A DNA stretch of 64,000 bases from Akkermansia muciniphila (GCA_945890645.1 CAMDCV010000012.1:1-64000); one strand, 5' to 3'. Counted from the first letter of the stretch, positions 51,965 through 61,147 are shown. Notes: generated by a model not told the origin, from the letters alone. Numbers and translations: made by a program.

Positions 51965-52840
51965 ATGAATCGTCTCCTCCAAATTCTCCTGCGTGCACTT
52001 GTTGTCGCAGCGACCTCTGCCACCGCGTATGCGCAGTTGGGTGTGGACATCCGGATGAATCAATCTCAATACCTAGCAGGTGAAGCTGTATTGATTGCGG
52101 TTACGATCACTAACCACACCGGAAGTGACGTGATTCTTGCTAGTAACGGTCGCACGCCATGGCTCGACATGGTGGTCAAGCGCAGTAGTGGTGAACCCGC
52201 CACTGCACTCGGTCGCACCAACTTCGGCGCTGTGAAAATCGCCTCCGGCCAAACAATGAGCAAGACCATCGACATTTCTGGTCTCTACAACTTACGCGAA
52301 GCGGGTTCCTACTCGGTATCCGCCCTCGTGCGCAATGGTCCGGATAGCAATGGCTTTGTCTCCAATCGTTTGTTGTTCAGTTCCGCCAACGTTCGCCCCG
52401 ACTGGAGTCAAAAAGTTGGAGTTCCCGGTCAACCAGGAAAAACTCACGAATTCCGGGTAATTAATTTCACCAGCGCTTCGAAATCGATGATTTACGCACA
52501 AGTCGTAGATAGCAAAACGGGGCTTTCCCTGCAAACCCTCAACCTCGGGCAGGCCTTACTTTTCCGCAAGCCGCAGGCCGCCGTGGACCGCGCTCAAACA
52601 CTCAACGTGCTCTACCTTGCGACTCCGGAATTCTACATTCACGCGCGCATCGATGTGCAGGGTCGTTTTCTCGGTCGTGAACTTCACAAACGCGGAGCTG
52701 ACGGAGATCCTCGTCTTGTGACTTTTGCGGATGGCTCAGTCAAAGTGGCTGGCTCGATCCCATATGATGTCAAAGCAGAAGCGGTGGCACGCGGGAAAAT
52801 CCGCAAAGCTTCCGAACGTCCTGCTTACACTTATAATTAA
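51965..52840 (+). CDS. Secreted protein with an Ig-like N-terminal domain
   Basis: ATG 51965 gives 291 residues; the first 21 form a signal peptide (LLQILLRALVVAATSATAYAQ). The next 110 residues read as a beta-sandwich of the BsuPI/CARDB kind: QSQYLAGEAVLIAVTITNHTGSDVIL, then ISGLYNLREAGSYSVSALV. The rest is basic with no recognised domain. The track start at 51869 includes the rpsP terminator and is rejected. Amidase follows about 70 nt later under its own promoter. Probably an envelope or extracellular protein. Confidence 0.72.
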   Translation: MNRLLQILLRALVVAATSATAYAQLGVDIRMNQSQYLAGEAVLIAVTITNHTGSDVILASNGRTPWLDMVVKRSSGEPATALGRTNFGAVKIASGQTMSKTIDISGLYNLREAGSYSVSALVRNGPDSNGFVSNRLLFSSANVRPDWSQKVGVPGQPGKTHEFRVINFTSASKSMIYAQVVDSKTGLSLQTLNLGQALLFRKPQAAVDRAQTLNVLYLATPEFYIHARIDVQGRFLGRELHKRGADGDPRLVTFADGSVKVAGSIPYDVKAEAVARGKIRKASERPAYTYN

Positions 52841-52874
52841 GTTTTAACGAATTATCAATTTCAGTAAAATAAAA

Positions 52875-52903
52875 TTGCAAGCTTGCCTGCAATTTGCTTA
52901 TCT
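52875..52903 (+). promoter_or_regulatory. Amidase promoter embedded in an inverted repeat
   Basis: TTGCAA, a 17-bp spacer, TTATCT, 10 bp before the ATG at 52914. The -35 box is inside AAATTGCA-AGCTTGCC-TGCAATTT (52872-52895), which also contains the 10-bp palindrome GCAAGCTTGC. Confidence 0.5.
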
Positions 52904-52913
52904 GGCCCCAAGT

Positions 52914-53519
52914 ATGAAAACATTTTTCCGATTCTCCCTTCCCTGCGCGCTGTGGTTGCTCGTGTTGAGCCCCTTACAAGCCCGCTATTTTAGCACCGTC
53001 GTGATCGACCCGGGACACGGGGGACATGACAAAGGCTGCCAATGGGGCCGCGTGTACGAGAAGCACTTGTGCCTCGATACCTCGTTGCGCCTCGAAAACA
53101 CCCTAAAAAGTAAGGGCTATCGCACCGCCGTGTTGCGCCGAAGCGATTACTTTATTTCCTTACCGCAGCGAGTTTCCATGGCATCAAAATTCCGCAGTGC
53201 CATCTTCGTCAGCGTTCATTACAATTTTACATGGCGTCAAGAAGCCAGCGGCATTGAAACCTTCTATCACTCTGCCGAAAGTCGCTCTCTTGCCACCTAC
53301 GTGCAAAATGGCATGCTCAAACGCGTTCGCGGGGTCAATCGCGGTGCCAAATTCGCCCGCTATTATGTGATTCGCAACACAAAAATGCCCTCCATTCTCG
53401 TCGAGTGCGGCTTTGTGAGCAATCAAGGCGAACGCGATAAAATGCGCAAAGCGTGGTACCGTCAAGCCGTTGCTGATGGCATCGCCGATGGCATTTCCAC
53501 TTTCCGCAGTCGCGGTTGA
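52914..53519 (+). CDS. N-acetylmuramoyl-L-alanine amidase (Amidase_3)
   Basis: Zinc enzyme that cuts the bond between MurNAc and the stem peptide. The 201-residue precursor has a signal peptide (FFRFSLPCALWLLVLSPLQA) and one catalytic domain: VVIDPGHGGHDKGC (first zinc histidine), the glutamate in RVYEKHLCLD, FVSVHYN, and the catalytic glutamate in ILVECGFVSN. There is no AMIN or SPOR domain. It should act in the periplasm in cell separation or recycling. The next gene overlaps its stop by one base. Confidence 0.92.
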   Translation: MKTFFRFSLPCALWLLVLSPLQARYFSTVVIDPGHGGHDKGCQWGRVYEKHLCLDTSLRLENTLKSKGYRTAVLRRSDYFISLPQRVSMASKFRSAIFVSVHYNFTWRQEASGIETFYHSAESRSLATYVQNGMLKRVRGVNRGAKFARYYVIRNTKMPSILVECGFVSNQGERDKMRKAWYRQAVADGIADGISTFRSRG

Positions 53520-53797
53520 TGAAGTATCTTTGTCCCACTTGTGATAAAGAAGTTGCAGTCGGGACTCACTGTCCCCGCTGCACCAAAATAAGCTCGCCTA
53601 AACCACGCGAGCGCAAATCGTGGGAACAAGAAGAAACCGCTGATGGGCTCGATTTGCCAGATGAAGATTTTGATTACGATGACTTCATCGCTCGCGAATT
53701 TGGCAAAGCTCCCCATCGCAAAACCAGCATTGCTTGGTATTGGTATCTCGTGGCAGTTGCGCTACTCACCTTAATGATCATCGGAATTTTCCGTTAG
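53519..53797 (+). CDS. Small zinc-ribbon membrane protein
   Basis: The 92-residue protein starts with a zinc ribbon (KYLCPTCDKEVAVGTHCPRCTK, two CxxC knuckles), then an acidic linker (DLPDEDFDYDDF) and a single C-terminal membrane helix (WYWYLVAVALLTLMIIGIF). With this topology the ribbon faces the cytoplasm. It overlaps the amidase stop (TGATG) and precedes a SRPBCC-type gene by 17 nt, forming a three-gene operon. Function unknown. Confidence 0.78.
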   Translation: MKYLCPTCDKEVAVGTHCPRCTKISSPKPRERKSWEQEETADGLDLPDEDFDYDDFIAREFGKAPHRKTSIAWYWYLVAVALLTLMIIGIFR

Positions 53798-53814
53798 ATA
53801 GCCTCCTCTTTTTT

Positions 53815-54273
53815 ATGCCATCGATTTTTCACACCAGCACTCCACTCGCCGCAAGTGCGGAAACCATGTTCGCGTTCCATAGCGATCCGCACAATCTCTC
53901 TCATGTCATGCCGCCGACGATGAAAGTCACGAAGCTCGAGACGGAACTTCCTGCAAAGGAAGGGGGTTACATCAAAATCCATTGCCGTGACTGGGGCTTT
54001 ATCCCGATGCATTGGATCTGCCGGTGGAAGACGGTGCAGCCTCCTCGCTTGCTGGTCGATGAAATGATCCAAGGTCCCTTTGCCATTTTTGTACACGAGC
54101 ATCGATTCGATGCGGATGGACCAAACCGCTGTATCATGCACGATACGATCACCTACCAATGGGGCAGCTCGTGGTGGGGTCGTATTGTATCAGAAATTGG
54201 TGTGCGACTTTATCTAACGATTCTTTTCTGCTACCGCCATCATCGAACGCGAAAATGGGTCGCGCAGCTGTGA
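53815..54273 (+). CDS. SRPBCC (START-like) family protein
   Basis: The 152-residue protein from ATG 53815 has the typical opening of cyclase/dehydrase-like SRPBCC proteins: FHTSTPLAASAETMFAFHSDPHNLSHVMPPTMKV, then RWKTVQPPRLLVDEMIQGPFAIFVHEHRFD and MHDTITYQWG. These form a deep hydrophobic cavity binding lipids or polyketides and sometimes act on cell division inhibitors (the SulA-associated YfcH/SRPBCC link). The ligand is unknown. It is the third gene after the amidase. Confidence 0.82.
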   Translation: MPSIFHTSTPLAASAETMFAFHSDPHNLSHVMPPTMKVTKLETELPAKEGGYIKIHCRDWGFIPMHWICRWKTVQPPRLLVDEMIQGPFAIFVHEHRFDADGPNRCIMHDTITYQWGSSWWGRIVSEIGVRLYLTILFCYRHHRTRKWVAQL

Positions 54274-54343
54274 GACGATTCGCCATCAAATTTACAGAGC
54301 ATTTACACACAGATCTTGGATTGGGGGGTATTATTCTAGCGTT

Positions 54344-54856
54344 ATGAAAATACAACACATCTTTAAATCCATGGCCTTCCTCATTGTTGGAGGAACAACA
54401 GCATTTGCCCAAATCCCGGAAAACCCCCACGTGGACATGCCGATCTTCTTGCGCGATGCACAGGCAGCGGCAGCCCACCGCGTGGATCGCGTGATCAGTC
54501 AGGAAAAATTTCTCGCAATGGCGGCGGAGAAAGGCACCATCGTGCTCGATGCTCGCAGTGCTGACAAGTTTGCCATGCTGCATGTCAAAGGCGCGACGAG
54601 CCTACCCTTTACAGACTTTTCTGAAGCATCACTGGCAAAAGTATTGCCCGATAAAAACGCGCGCATTCTGATCTATTGCAACAACAATTTTGATAACGCA
54701 CCGATTGCCATGGTGGGCAAAGCAGGTGGCGCTGCCTTGAATCTATCGACATTGGTTTCCCTCCGCACCTACGGCTACACGAACGTGTATGAGCTAGGCG
54801 GCTACATTGATGTGAAGCAATCGAAGCTCCCCTTCGCGGGAACTGATGTGAAATAG
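54344..54856 (+). CDS. Periplasmic rhodanese-like domain protein
   Basis: The 170-residue precursor has a signal peptide (FKSMAFLIVGGTTAFA). The rhodanese domain covers about 50-165: VLDARSADKFAMLHVKGATSLPF, the active-site loop starting at Cys112 in LIYCNNNFDNAP, and a closing GYTNVYELGGYID. The loop is longer than in sulfurtransferases such as GlpE, as in Cdc25-like or tandem rhodaneses, so the acceptor is uncertain. TATTAT/TATTCT lies 6-9 bp before the ATG but no good -35 box is seen. Confidence 0.85.
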   Translation: MKIQHIFKSMAFLIVGGTTAFAQIPENPHVDMPIFLRDAQAAAAHRVDRVISQEKFLAMAAEKGTIVLDARSADKFAMLHVKGATSLPFTDFSEASLAKVLPDKNARILIYCNNNFDNAPIAMVGKAGGAALNLSTLVSLRTYGYTNVYELGGYIDVKQSKLPFAGTDVK

Positions 54857-54906
54857 GTCACAAGAACAGGCTTGTCGGCCGTTGGGAGTTCATTCACGCT
54901 CACCAA

Positions 54907-56625
54907 GTGCCGATGTCTAACGTCGATGATGATCATCCTGCCGTCGAGAAAGCAAAACCTGCTTCGCGATGGATCTGTTATGCGCCAATTCTAGCGATCA
55001 TTCTGGCCAGTGCGGCGGCGCATCTATGGTGCGTGCATTCGCAATTTTATCTCGATGATCTATGGCAAATCCGCGATAACGATCTCATCCGCGAGTCACG
55101 TCCGTGGGAAAATCCTCTGGTGAGTTGGTTCTATCTCAGCCTGATCGCACAGACGAAAATATTCGGCATGTCGTCGATTGCGATCCACGCGGTCAATTGG
55201 ATCCTGCACACCGCTGTCGCCTGCGTCATTTATCTTTCCGCCCGTGATTACATGCAGGATCGCGCCTACAAACAGGCCGCGCTATTTGGGGCTTTGCTTT
55301 TCGCCGTCCATCCTCTCGGAAGTGAAATCCCCAACTATGCTCGTACACAGGATTTGGCTTGGGTCACTTTGTTTTCCTTACTCGCCGCGTGGCAATTTTA
55401 TCGATTTCAATCGATGCGAAAATGGCGCAATCTCATTATCTCCGTGCTTTGTATCGCCGGAGCCACTTGTTCCAAGGGACCAGGATTCTTTCACGCGATG
55501 ATGATGGTTGGCGTGGTTGGGATCGCGATGATGGCTACTCATTATCGGGATTTTTTCCACCTTCATCGGCGGCGTTTTTGGTTGTTGTTGGCCGGAATCG
55601 CTTTGTTAGTCATTGTCACGATTCCCATCAATCCATGGCTCAAACTGACAGGAAATTTGGGCTCTCCTCGCTCCATCGGCCATGCATTTACTGTAGCGCG
55701 AGTTTTTTGGGAATTCACGTGGCGTGGTTTTATTCCCAAGGATCTATCAGCCGATCACCACATCGCAGAAACTTTGGTTCGTCCAGGTGAGGGATGGTGG
55801 GGAGTTGCTGATGACGTGGCTTGGATGTCGATGATTGGCATGCTGCTCTTTGCAATCGTATCACTTGTTTTGTGTTGGCGAAAAGGCAGTCGGGTCTTTG
55901 GCATGTGCCTTTTATTGTATGTGGGCTCCATGTTGCTTCGGTTTTTGTATTTCGTTCCGGAATACATGCCCGAGTATCGCGTTTACCCAGGCTTACCATG
56001 GTTTTGCTTGGCATTAGCCATTGCACTGACGGTATTCTGGCGCTGGCTCGGTGCAAAGAAAGGATGGATACCGGCTGCCATTTTGTTAGGAGTTTTTGCA
56101 TTTCTTTCAGCCAAGCGTTCTTTCCAATGGCATGATCTCAATGTGCTGATGGCGCATGTGTTAGAAAAATATCCCGGACAAATGCGCGCGATATGGGTCT
56201 TGCAACGCAACGATATTGACCAAGGAAATTGGCAGGCGGTGATTGATCGACACGAAACATTGTATCCGCGAGTCAAGGAAAGATATTTTGCTGAAATGCG
56301 CGCCAACCTGCCGAATCGTGAGATGCTGACTGGACACTTTGCGTTGTCAGAAGTCGGCTGCACCGGAATTTATGCACGGGCAGTAGCTCATCAACGAGGC
56401 GCGGCAGCCGGCATGCGTGTGATCAATCAGTTGGAAATGTACATGCGTGCTCTGCGTCTTGACCCAGTGGATCATCGACTCCATTGGGTCACGTTTGAGC
56501 ATATGAAAGGATTAGTACTTGAGGCGTCGGGCGATTATGCAGGGGCCGTAGAGTGGATCGGGCGCAGCGACGTGGGGCACGATCGCAAACTTGATTTGCA
56601 ACGCGTGCAGGAAAAAATGCGCTAG
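54907..56625 (+). CDS. Polytopic membrane protein, TMTC/PMT-like glycosyltransferase candidate
   Basis: The 572-residue protein has about ten hydrophobic segments. After the first segment, the loop FYLDDLWQIRDNDLIRESRPWENP carries the acidic pair typical of GT-C fold enzymes (DD/DE motif), followed by helices and a soluble C-terminal region with helix pairs resembling tetratricopeptides (DHRLHWVTFEHMKGLVLEASGDYAGAVEWI). This layout is that of TMTC-like O-mannosyltransferase relatives; donor and acceptor are unknown. GTG 54907 is 6 bp after CACGCT with TTGTCG 17 bp upstream; ATG 54913 is the alternative. Confidence 0.72.
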   Translation: MPMSNVDDDHPAVEKAKPASRWICYAPILAIILASAAAHLWCVHSQFYLDDLWQIRDNDLIRESRPWENPLVSWFYLSLIAQTKIFGMSSIAIHAVNWILHTAVACVIYLSARDYMQDRAYKQAALFGALLFAVHPLGSEIPNYARTQDLAWVTLFSLLAAWQFYRFQSMRKWRNLIISVLCIAGATCSKGPGFFHAMMMVGVVGIAMMATHYRDFFHLHRRRFWLLLAGIALLVIVTIPINPWLKLTGNLGSPRSIGHAFTVARVFWEFTWRGFIPKDLSADHHIAETLVRPGEGWWGVADDVAWMSMIGMLLFAIVSLVLCWRKGSRVFGMCLLLYVGSMLLRFLYFVPEYMPEYRVYPGLPWFCLALAIALTVFWRWLGAKKGWIPAAILLGVFAFLSAKRSFQWHDLNVLMAHVLEKYPGQMRAIWVLQRNDIDQGNWQAVIDRHETLYPRVKERYFAEMRANLPNREMLTGHFALSEVGCTGIYARAVAHQRGAAAGMRVINQLEMYMRALRLDPVDHRLHWVTFEHMKGLVLEASGDYAGAVEWIGRSDVGHDRKLDLQRVQEKMR

Positions 56626-56652
56626 ACCATTGGCTAGCTGCCGTGATTTGCA

Positions 56653-56682
56653 TTGAATTTCATCCCTCGCAATGCTTACATT
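56653..56682 (+). promoter_or_regulatory. queF promoter, leaderless geometry
   Basis: TTGAAT, an 18-bp spacer, TACATT, then five bases (TCGGC) to the ATG at 56688. No preQ1 riboswitch could fit. Confidence 0.5.
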
Positions 56683-56687
56683 TCGGC

Positions 56688-57119
56688 ATGAGTGATTCTT
56701 TGACACTTTTGGGCAATTCGCAAACGCAATGGCCACAGTCTCCTGATGACGCGAAGCTCGAAACCTTTCCCAATCGCAGCCCGCAACATCACTACTGGGT
56801 GCATCTTGATTTTCCTGAATTTTCTTCGTTGTGTCCCGTTACCGGACAGCCCGACACCGCACGTATTCAAATCCGTTACGTGCCGAACCAAATTTGTGTG
56901 GAAACGAAATCACTGAAATTTTATCTCACTTCCTTTCGCAATTCCAAAGCCTTCAACGAAGAAATCATCAATCGTATCCTCGCCGATCTAGTGGCGGTCT
57001 TAGATCCGAAGGAAGTCGTGGTGCGTGGCGATTTCTCCCCTCGTGGCGGCATTTCCCTCACAGCACAGGCCGCTCACCCAGTAGCACAATGGCAAGGACT
57101 TTCGATTGATCATCGCTAA
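56688..57119 (+). CDS. queF: NADPH-dependent 7-cyano-7-deazaguanine reductase
   Basis: QueF reduces preQ0 to preQ1 in queuosine synthesis. The 143-residue product is the short (tunnelling-fold, YkvM) class: catalytic Cys49 in FSSLCPVTGQPD, the NADPH motif CVETKSLKFYLTSFRN and the zinc-independent VVRGDFSPRGG region. ATG 56688 is inside the track's ORF and fits both family length and the promoter. No other que genes are in the window, although queuosine pathways usually need queCDE and tgt. Confidence 0.94.
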   Translation: MSDSLTLLGNSQTQWPQSPDDAKLETFPNRSPQHHYWVHLDFPEFSSLCPVTGQPDTARIQIRYVPNQICVETKSLKFYLTSFRNSKAFNEEIINRILADLVAVLDPKEVVVRGDFSPRGGISLTAQAAHPVAQWQGLSIDHR

Positions 57120-57164
57120 GATGATTTCATCAAATCGATCAAGCTGGCGCTCCCTGATTCATGC

Positions 57165-57193
57165 TTGCGGCATTGTAAGCCCGCTTGTAAAGT
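57165..57193 (+). promoter_or_regulatory. hom promoter, leaderless geometry
   Basis: TTGCGG, a 17-bp spacer, TAAAGT, then seven bases (CCGCGGC) to GTG 57201. The ORF track's start is the TTG of this -35 box. Confidence 0.6.
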
Positions 57194-57200
57194 CCGCGGC

Positions 57201-58514
57201 GTGAGTTCTACCTCTTATGGAATCGGTTTAGCAGGCTGCGGCACCGTCGGCACAGGCGTGATCCGCGCTCTGCATCGCAATGGCGCCTTGATCCAACAAC
57301 GCAGCGGCAGCGAAATGCAATTGGAAGTGAAACGCATTCTCGTGCGTGACCTCGATAAATCCCGCCATGAAACCGTCGCCCCTGCCCTGCTCACCACCGA
57401 CTGGCAATCGCTTGTCGATGACCCTGAGATTGCCATCGTAGTGGAACTCATAGGCGGCACCGGGCTGGCCTATGATATTGTGGCTCGTGCTCTCACTCTC
57501 GGTAAACCGGTCGTCACCGGCAACAAAGCGCTACTCGCCGAACGCGGCACGGAGCTTTTTGCACTATCGAAAATACACAACACGCCCATCCATTTTGAAG
57601 CTGCTGTGGCCGGCGGTATACCTATCATCAAAACCGTGCAAGAAGCCTTCATCGGCAATCGCATCAAAGCGATGTGCGGCATCATCAATGGCACTAGCAA
57701 TTACATTTTGCAACGGATGTCGGAAGCCCGACTCGACTTCGCCACCGCTCTGCAAGAAGCGCAATCGCTTGGCTACGCGGAAGCGGATCCTACACTCGAT
57801 GTCAATGGATGGGATGCCGCCCATAAAGCGATTCTGTTAGCCACGCTGGCGTATGGCTTTCCGATTTCCCCGACTGAGATTCATGTCGTTGGCATCGAAC
57901 AAGTGAAACCCATCGACATCGATTTCGCGAAACAACTCGGCTATGTGGTGAAATTGTTAGCCGTCATCCGCGAGCACGATGATGACGCGATTGAGCTACG
58001 CTTGCAGCCATCGTTTGTCAGCAAGAGCCACATTCTCGCTTCAGTGAATGGAGTTTTCAATGCCGTGGCAGTGAACGGTGATGGCGTCGGTGAATCACTG
58101 TTCTACGGGCGCGGTGCTGGGGAAGATCCCACTGCTTCCGCCGTTGTCGCCGACCTAGTCGAAGCGGCTCGCTCACTCGCGCATGAACTTCCCCACCGCG
58201 GATTCCTGCCATGGGGCAAACAAGGACGACTCCTACCCATCGAAGAAACCAGCACCGCGTACTACGTTCGCTTCGACGTCACGGACAGACCCGGCGTAGT
58301 TGCAGAAATTGCCACCGTACTCGCGGAACATCGCATCGGCATCAGCGGCACGCACTCTCCCGTGAACCCTGAAAACCCCGACGCAGCCTTCGTCGATATG
58401 GTTTTCCTCCTACACAGTTGTCCCTTCGGCCTACTCCAAAAAGCCCTACAAAAAATCGCCCACCTCGATTGCGTCAACTCCGCGCCAGTCGTGTTTCGTA
58501 TTGAGCAACTCTAA
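57201..58514 (+). CDS. hom: Homoserine dehydrogenase
   Basis: Reduces aspartate semialdehyde to homoserine for threonine and methionine synthesis. The 437-residue protein (GTG 57201) has an NAD(P) fold GIGLAGCGTVGTGVI, the substrate region VTGNKALLAERG, FEAAVAGGIPIIKTVQEAFIGNRI, NGTSNYILQRM, EADPTLDVNGWDAAHKAILLA, and a C-terminal ACT domain (YYVRFDVTDRPGVVAEIATVLAEHRIG) for threonine feedback. It precedes nadE by 15 nt and both are probably one transcript. Confidence 0.96.
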   Translation: MSSTSYGIGLAGCGTVGTGVIRALHRNGALIQQRSGSEMQLEVKRILVRDLDKSRHETVAPALLTTDWQSLVDDPEIAIVVELIGGTGLAYDIVARALTLGKPVVTGNKALLAERGTELFALSKIHNTPIHFEAAVAGGIPIIKTVQEAFIGNRIKAMCGIINGTSNYILQRMSEARLDFATALQEAQSLGYAEADPTLDVNGWDAAHKAILLATLAYGFPISPTEIHVVGIEQVKPIDIDFAKQLGYVVKLLAVIREHDDDAIELRLQPSFVSKSHILASVNGVFNAVAVNGDGVGESLFYGRGAGEDPTASAVVADLVEAARSLAHELPHRGFLPWGKQGRLLPIEETSTAYYVRFDVTDRPGVVAEIATVLAEHRIGISGTHSPVNPENPDAAFVDMVFLLHSCPFGLLQKALQKIAHLDCVNSAPVVFRIEQL

Positions 58515-58529
58515 CAATAATCACCATTC

Positions 58530-60170
58530 ATGCAACGCAACTTACGGATCGGGATCGCGCAACTGAATGGCACCGTCGGCGATTTTCCGGGAAACGTAAA
58601 ACGCATCTTGGCAGCCTATCGCGAGTGCCTGGATCAGGGCGCGGATCTGGTGATCACGCCGGAGCTCTCCTTGGTCGGCTATCCGCCGCGCGACCTGGTG
58701 CAGAAGTCGCAGTTTGTACCGAAGTGCTTGCAAGCGCTCGACTATCTGAGCGAGGAAATCAAAGCCGTGCCGCTGCTGGTCGGTTATGTCGATCACAATC
58801 ACGATGCAGGTCCGGGGCGTCCGTTTCGCAATGCGGCGGCTTGGTTGGAGAATGGTCGCATCGTGCATAAGATTTGGAAAACATTACTGCCGACTTATGA
58901 TGTCTTCGATGAACTGCGATACTTCGAGCCAGGCGAACGCTGCGAAGCTATCGTTTGGAATGGGCATCGCATCGGCGTGACGATTTGCGAAGATATCTGG
59001 AACGAAGAATTTTTACCGCGTCCGCTCTATGACCGCGATCCGGTGGCGGAATTGCAGGCGCAAGATATCGACCTGCTACTCAATCTCAGTGCCTCACCGT
59101 TTCATTCTGGCAAGCCTGCGATGAGGCGCAAACTTCTCGCAGGCGTCGCCGAGGAAATCCAAGTGCCGGTGGTGTATTGCAACTCCGTCGGCGGCAATGA
59201 TGAACTGGTGTTTGATGGCCATTCGACAGTCGCCGTGCTGGGTCGCGAGGTGTGGCAGATGAGTGGTTTTGCTGAGGAAGTGATGACGGTTTCCCTCGAT
59301 GCGATTCCTACATCTTACACCGAACAAGGTGAAGCCGAACAACTCTATCGCGCCATGGTGCTCGGCACGCGCGACTACGCGCACAAGTGCGGCTTTCACA
59401 GTGCCTGTCTCGGGCTCAGTGGCGGCATCGATAGCGCGCTCACGGCAGTGATTGCCTCTGAGGCATTGGGCTCGGAAAATGTTTTTGGTCTCACGATGCC
59501 GAGTCCGTATTCCTCGCGCGGCAGTGTGGATGACTCCTTTCACCTCGCGAAGCAGCTCGGCATTTCCTGCACGGAAGTATCGATTGCCGCGACTTTTGCG
59601 GCGGTGAAAGACAGCCTGTCAGAATTGTTTGAGGGTAAAAAAGAAGATGTTACCGAGGAAAACATGCAGGCGCGCATTCGTGGGCTGTATCTGATGTCGT
59701 TCTCTAACAAATGCGGGCACCTCTTGCTCACCACCGGCAACAAGAGCGAACTCGCCGTCGGCTACTGCACGATCTATGGCGACATGTGCGGTGGACTCGC
59801 AGTCATATCCGACTTACCCAAAACGAAGGTGTATGAAGTCGCACGCTGGATCAATCGCGAGCGCGAAATTATTCCATGGAGCACGATCGACAAAGCACCG
59901 AGTGCGGAGCTACGACCCAATCAAAAAGACCAAGACACGCTGCCGCCCTATGATGTGCTCGATGCGATTTTGCATCGACTCATCGAACTCCAAGAAGACC
60001 CCGAGCAAGTGATTGCTGCGGGCTATGAAGAATCCATCATCCGCTGGGTGCAACGCCGCATTGATCTGAACGAATGGAAACGCCAACAAGCGGCACCCGG
60101 ATTGCGCGTCACGAGCAAGGCGTTCGGCATTGGCCGCCGCATGCCGATTGTGCAGAGGTTTCAGGGGTGA
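58530..60170 (+). CDS. nadE: Glutamine-dependent NAD+ synthetase
   Basis: Final step of NAD synthesis: amidation of NaAD. The 546-residue protein has an N-terminal nitrilase-type glutaminase domain (glutamate in VITPELSLVGYPPRD, lysine in KTLLPTYDVFDE, cysteine in VTICEDIWNEEF) and a C-terminal ATP-pyrophosphatase domain with the P-loop LGLSGGIDSALTA, then TTGNKSELAVGYCT and APSAELRPNQKDQD. It starts 15 nt after hom without a Shine-Dalgarno site. Identity is secure. Confidence 0.97.
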   Translation: MQRNLRIGIAQLNGTVGDFPGNVKRILAAYRECLDQGADLVITPELSLVGYPPRDLVQKSQFVPKCLQALDYLSEEIKAVPLLVGYVDHNHDAGPGRPFRNAAAWLENGRIVHKIWKTLLPTYDVFDELRYFEPGERCEAIVWNGHRIGVTICEDIWNEEFLPRPLYDRDPVAELQAQDIDLLLNLSASPFHSGKPAMRRKLLAGVAEEIQVPVVYCNSVGGNDELVFDGHSTVAVLGREVWQMSGFAEEVMTVSLDAIPTSYTEQGEAEQLYRAMVLGTRDYAHKCGFHSACLGLSGGIDSALTAVIASEALGSENVFGLTMPSPYSSRGSVDDSFHLAKQLGISCTEVSIAATFAAVKDSLSELFEGKKEDVTEENMQARIRGLYLMSFSNKCGHLLLTTGNKSELAVGYCTIYGDMCGGLAVISDLPKTKVYEVARWINREREIIPWSTIDKAPSAELRPNQKDQDTLPPYDVLDAILHRLIELQEDPEQVIAAGYEESIIRWVQRRIDLNEWKRQQAAPGLRVTSKAFGIGRRMPIVQRFQG

Positions 60171-60194
60171 GTAGACTTTATCTAACGCTTCCCG

Positions 60195-60575
60195 TTATTT
60201 ACCCCGGTAAAAGAACATGCCCTTATTGCGGCCATCGTGATTATACATGACACCACGCCAGACGATTTTTCCGTTCTCGACACTTTTCGTGAGTACGCAG
60301 GTGGCGCTGGATTTGCCATTGGTGAATTCCGTCAGAAGGAGTTCCCCTTTGCGATGATTTGTGCCACGCAAGGCATACACGCGCCCCGATCCACCGGGAC
60401 AAAAATAACTGCCGCTCACCGAGCCATCGTCATGCCACGTCAAGGAAAACACTGCTGCCTGATTACCCACTCCCCCGACATAGCCATTGGTTTCTGCCGC
60501 TTGCGACAATGATCCAAAGCCTAAAAATACAAATGCGGAAAAAAACAAATGAATGAGATAGATGCGTGTATTCAT
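60195..60575 (-). CDS. Small secreted beta-rich protein
   Basis: ATG 60575 gives 126 residues with a signal peptide (IYLIHLFFSAFVFLGFGSLSQAA). The mature 100 residues are rich in Gly, Ser, Tyr and Phe and look like a small beta-barrel (AVFSLTWHDDGSVSGSYFCPG, then KIVWRGVMYNHDGRNKGMFFYRG). Two cysteines could form a disulfide. The pattern GSVSGSYF...R.YALRGTN resembles small secreted proteins that recur in Verrucomicrobiota; function unknown. Confidence 0.7.
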   Translation of the reverse strand: MNTRIYLIHLFFSAFVFLGFGSLSQAAETNGYVGGVGNQAAVFSLTWHDDGSVSGSYFCPGGSGRVYALRGTNHRKGELLLTEFTNGKSSATCVLTKSVENGKIVWRGVMYNHDGRNKGMFFYRGK

Positions 60576-60642
60576 AAAAATGGCAATTTCAATTTTACAA
60601 AATTCAGACAAATGGCGGAATCTGCGTCAAGCAGAAATTAGC

Positions 60643-61092
60643 TCAACGCCACATGTAAGACTGCTTGGAAGCAACAATCGTTCCACCACTTCGAACAGTG
60701 GTGCGCCATGCTAGTACACGACCATTTTTACTGTAATCATGGCCTGCAATGGTGAAATACGCATCAAAGCGTTTCGTAGCTGAACCACTTTTGACCAATC
60801 GCTTGATCTTGCTTCCTGAACCAGCCTGCAAGTATTCGAAAACTATCTCGATGGGTTGCTCCTTAGACGTTGGTTGCTTCCAGATGGCATGGTAGTATTG
60901 CCCCACTTTTTGCTGCCGCTCTTCGATCGTGACCGCGCCATGCAACAAGCGCTGAACTTCTCCCCGCGCCATAAGATCGTCATTTTGATCGAACATCTTT
61001 TCACGCAAATGGTATTGCTTGACCGTGAGCCCCATGGGATCAGAGACGCACGACACCACCAAAAGACTGAGAAGAACGAGCCACTGTTTCAT
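60643..61092 (-). CDS. Lipoprotein of unknown function
   Basis: ATG 61092 gives a 149-residue precursor with the lipobox VVSC (MKQWLVLLSLLVVSC). The mature part has a helical N-terminal half (LTVKQYHLREKMFDQNDDLMARGEVQRLLHGAVTIEERQQKVGQYY) and a beta-rich C-terminus (RFDAYFTIAGHDYSKNGRVLAWRT). ERQQKVGQYYHAIWK resembles a conserved helix in similar anonymous PVC lipoproteins. A weak promoter, TTGTGC-N17-GACACT, ends 9 bp before the ATG. Confidence 0.72.
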   Translation of the reverse strand: MKQWLVLLSLLVVSCVSDPMGLTVKQYHLREKMFDQNDDLMARGEVQRLLHGAVTIEERQQKVGQYYHAIWKQPTSKEQPIEIVFEYLQAGSGSKIKRLVKSGSATKRFDAYFTIAGHDYSKNGRVLAWRTTVRSGGTIVASKQSYMWR

Positions 61093-61147
61093 TGCCGAGC
61101 CAGTGTCCCCGATTCGCACGCAAAGCACAAATCAGAAATCAAAAATC

